Source: JBDTRY01 sp039931435 (GTDB lineage: Bacteria > Acidobacteriota > Thermoanaerobaculia > Gp7-AA8). From it: a stretch of 38,353 nt of DNA. The translations under genes were made by a program, and so were the position numbers. Below the pieces are notes generated by a model, which was not told the origin of the DNA, did no database searches, and was given only the letters and a program-made list of their open reading frames with translations. Position 1 is the stretch's first letter, and the number at the start of each line of letters is the position of its first letter. Shown here piece by piece: positions 31,377-38,353 of this stretch. The stretch is from contig JBDTRY010000013.1 in assembly GCA_039931435.1 (NCBI GenBank), positions 1 to 38,353 of the forward strand, read 5' to 3'.

Positions 31377-32983
31377 CTCTACTGCGATCGGCCATCTTGA
31401 TTTTTCTGCTCCTCCCTTCGCTGGCCGCGGCGGATTCAAGGGTTTCCTCGGACTTCGAGTTGCAGGCGGCCCTGAAGCAGATTCGAAACGCTCGCGATTC
31501 CACGAGCAAGGTAGCGGCCCACCTCAACCTGGGTGACGTGCGTGGTTCGCGAGGCGAAATGGATGCAGCCACCCTCGAGTACGGGGATGCCGCAGCTCTT
31601 GCCTCGAAAGAGGCTGCGGCATCGCGAAACGATGGCGACCTCAACCGCTACGCCCAACTCACGGCCTGGGCCGGACTGGCTGCCGCGAAACTCGGTCGCC
31701 TGGCCGAAGCCGCGGATGCATTCGAGGAGGCGACGCGTTACCTGAGCGATTCGCCCGCGATCTGGAACCTCTACGCCTCAGCCATGACCATCCTCGGCCG
31801 CACCGATCGAGCCATCTCCTTTGCCCGCAACGCGGTTTCGCTGTCCGCCCCCAATCGCGCCACAAACCCTTCCGGCCTGCTCGATAGCAACGTCTACCGG
31901 TACGCTCTCGCCTCGGCACTCCTTCAGGAGGATCGCTCGGCCGCATCCGATGAAGCCGAATCGATTCTCACCGAAATCGACAGGAGCCTGGACGCTCCGG
32001 CCTTCCAGTCTCTCAAAGATGAAATTGCCAGAACTGAAACGTTCGAGATTTTTTCAACCGCGCGAGGCGACGCAGCCTCTTTCCTCTCTCTGTGGAATCG
32101 CGCACACCTGAGGTTGGGAAGCCTCGAGGAGGCCAGAGGGCACAACGAACAGGCGCGAATGGCTTTCCGGAAAGTACTGACGTTGCGCACCGATGACCCG
32201 CAGGCGCTGCAGAGTATGGCCCGGCTGGCAACCAGCGCGTCCCAGCGAGAGCGTTATTACGCAGCGGCCTTCGCCGCTGATCCGTTGTCGCTGCCTCTGG
32301 TCGAGGAGTTCCGTCGCGCGCTGGACAAAGAGGCCCTGGCCGCGGCGGCGGGAGATACAACCGGCGCCAGGATGCAGCGCGCAATCATCGCTGCTCACGG
32401 CGATCGAATCTCCGAATCGAACAAGCTTCTGCTGACCCTGGCGAAGCAATTCCCGGGAAGCGTCACCCTGCAGTATCTCCTGGCGCGGAATGCAGCCGTG
32501 CTGGGAAACATCGAACCAGCCCGCTCCCTCGTCGGAGACAAACGGCTGCCGCTGCCCGCCCGCCGTGAGCTGGAGTCGGCTGTGAGCAACGCCGCAGACC
32601 GTTCGTCACGAGCTGTGGCACTTCTCGGCGCCTCTGCAGATGGATCCGCGCGGTCCGTGGATGCGGCCGATCTTCGCTCTCTCTTGCTGCTGCTCCAGTC
32701 AGAGGCGATCACCCCAGGCGAGAGGGTAAGGCTGGATACCCAGGACTTTCAGAGCAGCGTTCAGTTTGACGCTGTGACGGCAAGAGATCAGGCTTCAACG
32801 ACATTCCGTGCCGGCTCAATCGGAACAGTCCCGTTCCTTTTTCCCTCCCCTGTGCGCTTTGCCGGCCAGTTCGACGCCTCCGCTCTTCTGAATCTCGAAT
32901 ATCACATTCTGGGGATGACAGAAGTAGACGGTCGGGAGAGCGTTCTGTTGGAACCACTACGCCTGACGAGGCAGGAACGATGA
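31373..32983 (+). CDS. Exported TPR-like repeat protein
   Basis: A 536-residue protein with a signal peptide (about 1-20, SLAAA-DS) and an alpha-helical repeat region of TPR character (about 45-400). Examples are AWAGLAAAKLGRLAEAADAF and AHLNLGDVRGSRGEMDAATL. The C-terminal 130 residues are less helical and end in a segment around FRAGSIGTVPFLFPSPVRF. TPR arrays act as protein-binding scaffolds. The ATG overlaps the VWA gene's stop (ATGA), and the same arrangement joins it to the next gene, so the three are translated together. No catalytic motif is seen. Confidence 0.75.
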   Translation: MTLLRSAILIFLLLPSLAAADSRVSSDFELQAALKQIRNARDSTSKVAAHLNLGDVRGSRGEMDAATLEYGDAAALASKEAAASRNDGDLNRYAQLTAWAGLAAAKLGRLAEAADAFEEATRYLSDSPAIWNLYASAMTILGRTDRAISFARNAVSLSAPNRATNPSGLLDSNVYRYALASALLQEDRSAASDEAESILTEIDRSLDAPAFQSLKDEIARTETFEIFSTARGDAASFLSLWNRAHLRLGSLEEARGHNEQARMAFRKVLTLRTDDPQALQSMARLATSASQRERYYAAAFAADPLSLPLVEEFRRALDKEALAAAAGDTTGARMQRAIIAAHGDRISESNKLLLTLAKQFPGSVTLQYLLARNAAVLGNIEPARSLVGDKRLPLPARRELESAVSNAADRSSRAVALLGASADGSARSVDAADLRSLLLLLQSEAITPGERVRLDTQDFQSSVQFDAVTARDQASTTFRAGSIGTVPFLFPSPVRFAGQFDASALLNLEYHILGMTEVDGRESVLLEPLRLTRQER

Positions 32984-34044
32984 CGCGAGCTACGCTCCTT
33001 CTGGCTTGCCTGATGGCATTCGAAAGCACAACTCGGGCATCGTCCCTGGTCGAGGCGGTCATGGCCTGGGCACCTGCGTCGAATGTCTTGATCGTCGCTC
33101 ACGGCGGACCGCGGCCGACCGTCACGGCCTATTCCATGAAAGGTGCGATCCTGTGGTCGCGTCCAGGACTGGCCCATCCATCCTTTGTCGTGACGGACAA
33201 AATCGGTTCCCGCGTTGCCATTCTCAGCGCTCTCGATGACGCGGTGCAGATCGTGGAGTTGAATTCGGGAGGCTCTCGAAGAGTCGAGACCCCGGCCACA
33301 CCGGTTGCAGCGCGATTTGAAGAGAGTGCCGTGGTCGTGTTGTGCCGTGACGGACGGAAGCTGGTGCGAATTGCCGACGGTACGATTTCGATGAGTGTCG
33401 ATCTTCCGGCTGATGCTTCATTTCTCGCAGGAGCTGGAGGCTCTCTGTGGATTTACTCTCGACTGACGGGCGACCTCATCGAGTTCGATTCCGACACTCT
33501 CTCGATTCGGAGCAGAGCGGTGTTCGACCGTTTTGCGTCGGATCTGGAAGTAGACGACAGACACGCGTACCTCGTCTACCCCAGGGAGGGAACGGTGGAG
33601 GTGATCGCACTGCCAGAAATGACATTGGCCGGCCGGCTGAACGTCGGGGCTGTACCGATCGACCTCATTGTTCAAAAGGGGGGAACGGCCCTTACCGCTA
33701 CTGTGCTGCACGTTGCAGACCCCGCTTCGCGGGCCATTTACGCGAATGAATCGACGCAGTCATTCGCAGCAGCGTTCGGACGGGGGCTCCTGCGCGGCCT
33801 CCTTGGGTTCGGACTGCTCTCCGGTACGAGCGCTCAATTTCCGGCCCCCATCGATCGCATCCTGGCGGATGGAAATCGCATGCTCGCCTACGATTCGGCG
33901 GGCCGCGCTCTCTACAGTTTCGGTGGCAAAAAATCCCATCTCCTGGCCACGAGCGTTCCTCGCGGTGGCTACACCTTCGTGGAGCAGGGGATCGCCTGGT
34001 GGGACGAGACAGGGAACCGTCCGGTGATCATTCCCAGTCCCTGA
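32980..34044 (+). CDS. Exported beta-propeller-like protein, function unknown
   Basis: A 354-residue protein with a signal peptide (about 1-20, MTRATLLLACLMAFE). The remainder consists of short beta-strand blocks separated by turns, such as NVLIVAHGG, RVAILSALDDAVQIVEL, SLWIYSRLTGDLIEFD and HAYLVYPREGTVEVIALPEM. This looks like a six- or seven-bladed propeller of the WD/NHL kind, but no blade signature is clear. A loop at about 255-285 (FAAAFGRGLLRGLLGFGLL) is unusually hydrophobic. It overlaps the TPR gene by four bases and is followed by the Zn-ribbon genes. I do not recognise the family. Confidence 0.65.
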   Translation: MTRATLLLACLMAFESTTRASSLVEAVMAWAPASNVLIVAHGGPRPTVTAYSMKGAILWSRPGLAHPSFVVTDKIGSRVAILSALDDAVQIVELNSGGSRRVETPATPVAARFEESAVVVLCRDGRKLVRIADGTISMSVDLPADASFLAGAGGSLWIYSRLTGDLIEFDSDTLSIRSRAVFDRFASDLEVDDRHAYLVYPREGTVEVIALPEMTLAGRLNVGAVPIDLIVQKGGTALTATVLHVADPASRAIYANESTQSFAAAFGRGLLRGLLGFGLLSGTSAQFPAPIDRILADGNRMLAYDSAGRALYSFGGKKSHLLATSVPRGGYTFVEQGIAWWDETGNRPVIIPSP

Positions 34045-34123
34045 ACTGTCACCGGTCTCCAAACGGCCTTGCGCGCCCGGTACAGCCGTTGCAAACTGTA
34101 ATGAAAGGTTCGCCTGGACACCG

Positions 34124-35092
34124 ATGGAAGACAAAACACGCTGCCTGCGATGCAACCGGTCGATCGACGCCAGCGCGCGCATCTGTCCGTTCTGCAACTA
34201 TGAGCAGATGGTGGTGTCTGTCTCAGGCGACAAGCCGGCAACCATCCCCCTCCGGCCGCCCGTTTCGCCGGATGTTTCGCCTCCCCCGCTTCCGTCGCGC
34301 AATACCGGTGACGGACTCCGCTACCTGAGTAGAGGCCTGATGATCCTTTCGGGGATCGTGGTCCTTGCGGCGACCTTCGCGGTTGGAGCGCTCGTAAACA
34401 ACCTTGGCAGCCGAAATCGTCTCACTCGTGACAAGACCCCGCAGCCGATCGTGACCGACACCGCTCCTGCATCCCGCGGAAACTCGCTCGGGGATCTCAC
34501 CCTCGTTCCCGTTCAGGATCCTACGGCGACTATCGGAAGGTCGATTACCTCCGCACCCATCGCCGATCCCGATCACCAGGTGCCTTCCGAGTTTCAGAGG
34601 CGGGACGCCACTGCACTTCCCGCGCAGAAATACTCAGAGATTCTGAAGTCCCAGGAACCGCAGCCTACTGTGACGCCCGCGGGAGGAGCGATCGACCCTC
34701 GTACTTTGCCGGCGGGATTACCCGAGCAGCAGGTGGCGCAGGCCCGGAAGACACCGCAGCCGGAGAAATCACCTGCTGAGATCTCTCCGACGCCTGCGCC
34801 CGCGCCTACAGCTGAAGTGTCGCTGTTCAAACCGCCGGTGCCTATCGATCAACCGTTGCCGGATTTTGATCGCCGGCGCGAGATCAAGGAGAGCGGAACT
34901 GTCCACCTCAGCCTCACGGTAGGGACCGACGGCCGCGTGCACGAAGTGCGCATCATCAAAGGTATGGAGGGGATCACCGCCCGCGTGATCGCCGCGGTGC
35001 AGCGATGGAAGTTCAAACCCGCCACCCGCAACGGCGAACCGGTGGAAGCAACGTTTGATACGGAACTAACCTTCAACCCCATCGACCGATGA
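34124..35092 (+). CDS. N-terminal zinc ribbon, single TM, C-terminal TonB-like domain
   Basis: A 322-residue protein with an unusual layout. Cysteines C7, C10, C21 and C24 (CLRC...ICPFC) form a zinc ribbon that would face the cytoplasm. One transmembrane helix (71-92) follows, then a Pro/Thr/Ala-rich periplasmic stretch (about 100-245), and a TonB_C-type domain at about 257-322 (SGTVHLSLTVGTDGRV, AAVQRWKFKPA). The typical TonB role is to transmit the proton-motive force to outer-membrane receptors. The helix here has no histidine, whereas classical TonB/TolA anchors use a conserved Ser-His pair to engage ExbB-ExbD, and none of those genes is near. A TGTAAT hexamer lies about 22 bases upstream of the ATG. 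Confidence 0.85.
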   Translation: MEDKTRCLRCNRSIDASARICPFCNYEQMVVSVSGDKPATIPLRPPVSPDVSPPPLPSRNTGDGLRYLSRGLMILSGIVVLAATFAVGALVNNLGSRNRLTRDKTPQPIVTDTAPASRGNSLGDLTLVPVQDPTATIGRSITSAPIADPDHQVPSEFQRRDATALPAQKYSEILKSQEPQPTVTPAGGAIDPRTLPAGLPEQQVAQARKTPQPEKSPAEISPTPAPAPTAEVSLFKPPVPIDQPLPDFDRRREIKESGTVHLSLTVGTDGRVHEVRIIKGMEGITARVIAAVQRWKFKPATRNGEPVEATFDTELTFNPIDR

Positions 35093-35649
35093 AAAAAATC
35101 GACTGTATCAACTGTCGGCATCGCATCGATGCAATGGCCAGAATCTGTCCTTACTGTGGAGCCGATCCTCGGACGGGCCGCAAGGAGGACACGTCCGCAA
35201 TTCTCGAGACGCACTTTCCAAAGCGTCAGACTCTGACGACCCGCGAGCGCCTTCTCGATTTCGTGCGGATGCGTCAGGCCCTCGCCCTCACCGTCGTGGC
35301 CATTATCTTTTTCGGATTGCTCATGGCCGTGCATTCTGTGATCACGCGCAGAAACGAGTCCGTCTCCAGTCAGGCACCTGCCATCCCGTTGACGGAGATC
35401 GCCGATCTGAGCAACGACTCGAAACTACAGCAGGACGTCCCCATGCCTCCTCTGGAGTTTGCCTACGACGGCAAGGCGCGCAACATGCGCACGCTTCTGA
35501 TGGAGCCGGGAGCTGTCGTTCCGGTGCCGTCGCCTGATCCGTCCGCCACTCCCCTCCCGTCGCCCACTCCTGCATCGGTTCGACCACCGGCGGCACCCCG
35601 ACCGGAGAGTCTGACTCCCGGCTCACCCGCTCCGGCTGCGACCCCGTAA
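35089..35649 (+). CDS. Zinc ribbon, single TM, Pro-rich tail protein
   Basis: A 186-residue partner of the preceding gene. C6, C9, C20 and C23 (CINC...ICPYC) repeat the same zinc ribbon, with the shared core R-x-I-D-A-x-A-R-I-C-P-(F/Y)-C, so the two ribbons are probably duplicates. A helix at 64-84 (ALALTVVAIIFFGLLMAV) crosses the membrane; the 100-residue periplasmic tail ends in a Pro/Ser/Ala-rich stretch (156-186). There is no TonB_C domain. The ATG overlaps the previous stop (ATGA) and the two are surely cotranslated. The last 27 bases overlap the convergent serine hydrolase gene. Function unknown. Confidence 0.8.
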   Translation: MKKIDCINCRHRIDAMARICPYCGADPRTGRKEDTSAILETHFPKRQTLTTRERLLDFVRMRQALALTVVAIIFFGLLMAVHSVITRRNESVSSQAPAIPLTEIADLSNDSKLQQDVPMPPLEFAYDGKARNMRTLLMEPGAVVPVPSPDPSATPLPSPTPASVRPPAAPRPESLTPGSPAPAATP

Positions 35650-36873
35650 CGGCGTCGTTCCTGAAACCCGGTCTCCGGTAGAGGCTGTTTGCTTTGCCCG
35701 GTCCCACTCCTCCACAACCGCCAGATGAACTTTTCTCCGCACCTTCTGCATGTTCGTGAGCTGCACGGACGGATGGAGGCGGTTGGTCAGCAGAACGATG
35801 ATCAGATCCCGTGAAGGGTCACACCATACGGAAGTGCCCGTGAATCCGGTGTGCCCGAACGAGCCCTCGGAGAGCATCACGGTCGGGCCCTCAGACTTCG
35901 ACGACGGGAGCTGCCAGCCCAGGCCCCGGTTTTCTTCCAGTCCGAGCGTGTAGTTTCTGGTCGACAGGTCCACCATGGCCGGCGGGAGCAGCGTACCGTC
36001 GTTGCGAAGATAGCTCCGGGCGATGGCGAACACGTCGCGGGCGGTCGCGAACAGACCGGCATTTCCGGCCATCCCTCCCATGTAGTAGGCATTCCCATCG
36101 TCGACCTCACCCCAGATCATGTAACGGCGGAACCTCGGGAAACTGAGGCCTCTCTCGGCAACCATGCGCCGCTCGTTACTGTTTCCCCACTCGGTCGCTG
36201 CGATGCGATATTTGGCTGGCGGAGGAGGGTTGAACATGGAATCGCGCAACTCCAGCGGCCCGAAAATATACTCGCTGGCCATGTCTTCGATCTTTCGCTT
36301 GCAAATCCTTTCCAGTGCCAGTTGCAGCAGCACGAAATTGAGACAAGAGTAGATTTCCCGAGTGCCCGGTGAATAGCGCAGCGGCCGCTTCACAAGAGCC
36401 CGCAGATAGGCCGTATCTCCGATACCCTCGGCGTACAACGGATACCAAGCCTGAAATCCGGCGCGGTGAGTCAGTAGATCCACGAAGGTGATGTCCCGCT
36501 TGTCCGTTGTGGCGAGCTCGGGCAGGTAAACGGAAACACGGTCAGCCAGCGCGAAGGCGCCCTCGGCAGCCATGCGCATGATCAGAGTTCCGGTGATCAG
36601 CGGCTTGGTAAGCGAAGCCACGTCGTACATCGTGTCGAGAGACGTAGGAATCTTGGCGGGCTTGATGACGGAGCGTCCCAGAGCTCCTTCGCTGAGCACG
36701 CCAGAGCGGTTCCCGATCGCGTACACAGCTCCCGGGAAACTGCCGACGTCGATCTCCGCTTCGAGCAGTCGATCGAGTTTCGACTTGATGACCTCGGCTA
36801 GTACCGCGTCGGGAGAATCCGCCTCGGCCGCCTCTCCTGGCGTCGGACTCGATTCAGTCGCGTTATGCTCCAC
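35623..36873 (-). CDS. Serine hydrolase of the beta-lactamase class C / DD-peptidase fold
   Basis: A SxxK-type serine hydrolase, possibly an esterase, peptidase or amidase acting on cell-wall or small amide substrates. The catalytic pair is in DVASLTKPLIT (Ser 87, Lys 90 when numbered from the GTG chosen), the tyrosine in EIYSCLNFV, and the third motif is HTG in FGHTGFTG. This 416-residue form has no clear signal peptide. Start: the frame is open to TTG 36960, but a TACAAT box preceded by TG at 36951-36946 would lie inside that version, so GTG 36873 is preferred. The 5' end remains uncertain. The 3' end overlaps the Zn-ribbon gene by 27 bases. Confidence 0.85.
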   Translation of the reverse strand: MEHNATESSPTPGEAAEADSPDAVLAEVIKSKLDRLLEAEIDVGSFPGAVYAIGNRSGVLSEGALGRSVIKPAKIPTSLDTMYDVASLTKPLITGTLIMRMAAEGAFALADRVSVYLPELATTDKRDITFVDLLTHRAGFQAWYPLYAEGIGDTAYLRALVKRPLRYSPGTREIYSCLNFVLLQLALERICKRKIEDMASEYIFGPLELRDSMFNPPPPAKYRIAATEWGNSNERRMVAERGLSFPRFRRYMIWGEVDDGNAYYMGGMAGNAGLFATARDVFAIARSYLRNDGTLLPPAMVDLSTRNYTLGLEENRGLGWQLPSSKSEGPTVMLSEGSFGHTGFTGTSVWCDPSRDLIIVLLTNRLHPSVQLTNMQKVRRKVHLAVVEEWDRAKQTASTGDRVSGTTPLRGRSRSG

Positions 36874-36945
36874 TACCGCCCGTCCATTCCCAATCCGCAG
36901 GGCCGCCTTGAAAAATGCTGCCGGAATCCAGGACTCGCTCAATCG

Positions 36946-36951
36946 ATTGTA
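36946..36951 (-). promoter_or_regulatory. Putative extended -10 box for the serine hydrolase gene
   Basis: Minus strand TGTTACAAT has the TG-N-TACAAT form of an extended -10 promoter, which does not need a -35 box (none is visible). It is about 73 bases upstream of the GTG at 36873. Confidence 0.35.
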
Positions 36952-37145
36952 ACAAACCAATGCGACGCCAGGGCTCCGGGTTGGGCGACGTCGGGGTGAT
37001 CAACATGAATGCAATGAGAATGAGTGCCGACCGCATGCCATACTTTCGTCAGCAGAATCTGCGTGGTCCGGACCCGTGTGGAGTGCCGGTCAGGAAACTG
37101 CTAAGATCCGCCGTCTTCAATCGCGAACGCCAGGTGTCCGACTAA

Positions 37146-38353
37146 ATGCTTCGTCTCGACAAGCTAGAGATCTCCGGCTTCAAATCATTCTACGAACCCG
37201 CTGAATTGCGCTTCCCGGCCTCACTGACCGCAGTCGTCGGTCCGAACGGGTGTGGCAAATCGAACATCTCCGACGCCATCATCTGGGTTCTCGGCGAACA
37301 CCGCGCCAGCCAGATCCGCGGGGCAACGATGGAGGACGTGATCTTCCAGGGTTCAGCTCGCCGTCGTGCTCTGGGAATGGGAGAAGTGACGCTGACGCTC
37401 AGTACCGACAACGGCCATCCCGTGGCCGAAGACGGGAAGATCACAATTCACCGGCGAGTCTTCCGCAATGGCGAATCAGAGTTCCGCTTGAACGGGCGTC
37501 GCGTGCGGATGAAGGACATCGCCGACATCCTCATGGACACCGGGCTGGGAATCAGACAGTACTCGGTTATGGAGCAGGGAAAGATCGACCAGATCATTTC
37601 CAACAAGCCTCAGGACCGTCGTCGTCTCATCGAAGAAGCAGCGGGGATCACAAAGTACAAGACCAAGCGGCGGGCAGCGGAACTGAAGCTGGAGGAGACT
37701 CAGGCGAACCTTCTGCGGATCGACGATACGCTGGCCGAGATCAATCGCAATCTGAACTCATTGAAGCGCCAGGCTTCGAAGGCTCGCCGTCATAAGGAGC
37801 TCATCGACCAGCTCTCCACAGCCAAGCGTGCACTGTACGCGGGCAGAGCGATCATCGCCGGCGCCGAACAGAAGGAGAGCGAACGTGCCGTCGAGGACGC
37901 CGTGGCTCTGGAGGGAGAAGCGGCGGCAATGCTTGCTACTCAGGAGGCAGACCTGGCCGACACGCGGGCCAGCCTCAGCGACCGCTCCTCGCTTGCTTCG
38001 CGGATTCGCGAAGACGTGGCCCGGCTCGGTTCGGAGGCAGACAGGCTCCGTTCGTTTCTCGAACAGTCCGAAAACAATCTGGGCGATCTGATGGGGCGTC
38101 TCGACGTATCCCGAGGCCAGGTCGCTGAGCTCGAAGGCGAGGGTTCGGAGCAGCGTCAGCTGCTTCACGACAGGACAGCCGATCTGGACAGCGCCACTGA
38201 GCAGCGCGACCACCTCCGAGGAGTGGCCGACGACCTGGAGCGCACGCGCCAGGAACATGCGGACGAAGTGCGCATGAATGAAAAGATCCTCACTGAATCC
38301 CGTGAGAATCTGATGCGTGTCATCGCCCGGATTTCGGAGTCCCGGAATCAGGT
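37146..38353 (+). CDS. smc: Chromosome segregation protein SMC (3' part beyond window)
   Basis: The DNA-organising condensin ATPase. The window holds the first 402 codons. The N-terminal Walker A is VVGPNGCGKSNISDAI (residues 31-46), then LGEHRASQIRGATMEDVIF and the Q-loop region SVMEQGKIDQIISNKPQDRR, followed by IEEAAGITKYKTKRR, all canonical. From about residue 170 it becomes a long coiled coil, as expected for the arm. The start ATG at 37146 immediately follows a TAA in another frame. A TAAGAT hexamer (37109-37114) could be a -10 box. The hinge and C-terminal ATPase half lie outside. Confidence 0.97.
   Translation, partial: MLRLDKLEISGFKSFYEPAELRFPASLTAVVGPNGCGKSNISDAIIWVLGEHRASQIRGATMEDVIFQGSARRRALGMGEVTLTLSTDNGHPVAEDGKITIHRRVFRNGESEFRLNGRRVRMKDIADILMDTGLGIRQYSVMEQGKIDQIISNKPQDRRRLIEEAAGITKYKTKRRAAELKLEETQANLLRIDDTLAEINRNLNSLKRQASKARRHKELIDQLSTAKRALYAGRAIIAGAEQKESERAVEDAVALEGEAAAMLATQEADLADTRASLSDRSSLASRIREDVARLGSEADRLRSFLEQSENNLGDLMGRLDVSRGQVAELEGEGSEQRQLLHDRTADLDSATEQRDHLRGVADDLERTRQEHADEVRMNEKILTESRENLMRVIARISESRNQ

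Noticed and set aside
36961..37145. Short frame (36915-37145) between the serine hydrolase and smc
   Set aside because: It starts within the hydrolase promoter region, has no ribosome-binding site or family features, and ends at the base before the smc ATG.

Overview
The window is one dense, GC-rich (roughly 60%) bacterial chromosome segment from a diderm organism. It carries an LptD outer-membrane LPS-assembly protein, a TonB-like C-terminal domain and many signal-peptide proteins. A secreted VWA protein like those common in Acidobacteriota, dispersed palindromes with TGTCATCCCGA-type ends, and a divIVA/yggT/yggS cluster in a diderm together make Acidobacteriota or a nearby soil/sediment phylum the best guess. 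This is inference: there is no rRNA in the window. I see no phage, transposase or CRISPR array.

Layout. 1-6229: a truncated fatty-acid desaturase (-), a DUF488 protein (+), then ribF, lptD and a long-form rmlA-type nucleotidyltransferase (+). 6230-7247: a REP-like palindrome, a 7-bp tandem array and a SAM methyltransferase (+). 7161-12735: a YfhO-like membrane protein and a large MscS-type channel, both (-), separated by a decayed DUF11 fragment. 12868-19205: Na+/H+ antiporter, DUF2254 membrane protein, secreted PQQ-type sugar dehydrogenase with three 90-residue repeats, and a 2-hydroxyacid dehydrogenase, all (+). 19200-30248: a long (-) block. Read 5' to 3' on that strand it is M20 peptidase, thiolase, TatD hydrolase, GT2 glycosyltransferase, lytic transglycosylase, LysM protein, CAU tRNA, Zn-ribbon coiled-coil protein, RNase HI, yggS, yggT, divIVA and hutI. 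30312-35649: a (+) run of five envelope genes (VWA, TPR, beta-propeller-like, Zn-ribbon/TM/TonB_C, Zn-ribbon/TM). 35623-36873: serine hydrolase (-). 37146 to the end: the 5' part of smc (+).

How the genes fit together. lptD, the nucleotidyltransferase, the methyltransferase, YfhO and the GT2 enzyme point to LPS and surface-polysaccharide production. The antiporter, MscS-like and DUF2254 genes concern ion and osmotic balance. The Zn-ribbon/RNase HI/yggS/yggT/divIVA block is a housekeeping growth and division cluster. The 30312-35649 run is the part I cannot assign to a known system. It pairs two related cytoplasmic zinc ribbons on single-TM anchors with three exported proteins, and it is the best candidate here for something undescribed.

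Several genes have a TANNNT-like -10 hexamer only 6-7 nt before the start codon, suggesting leaderless transcripts. The tRNA also has a TAGAAT box at the expected distance. Some start codons were moved from the longest reading frame for reasons given in the entries.
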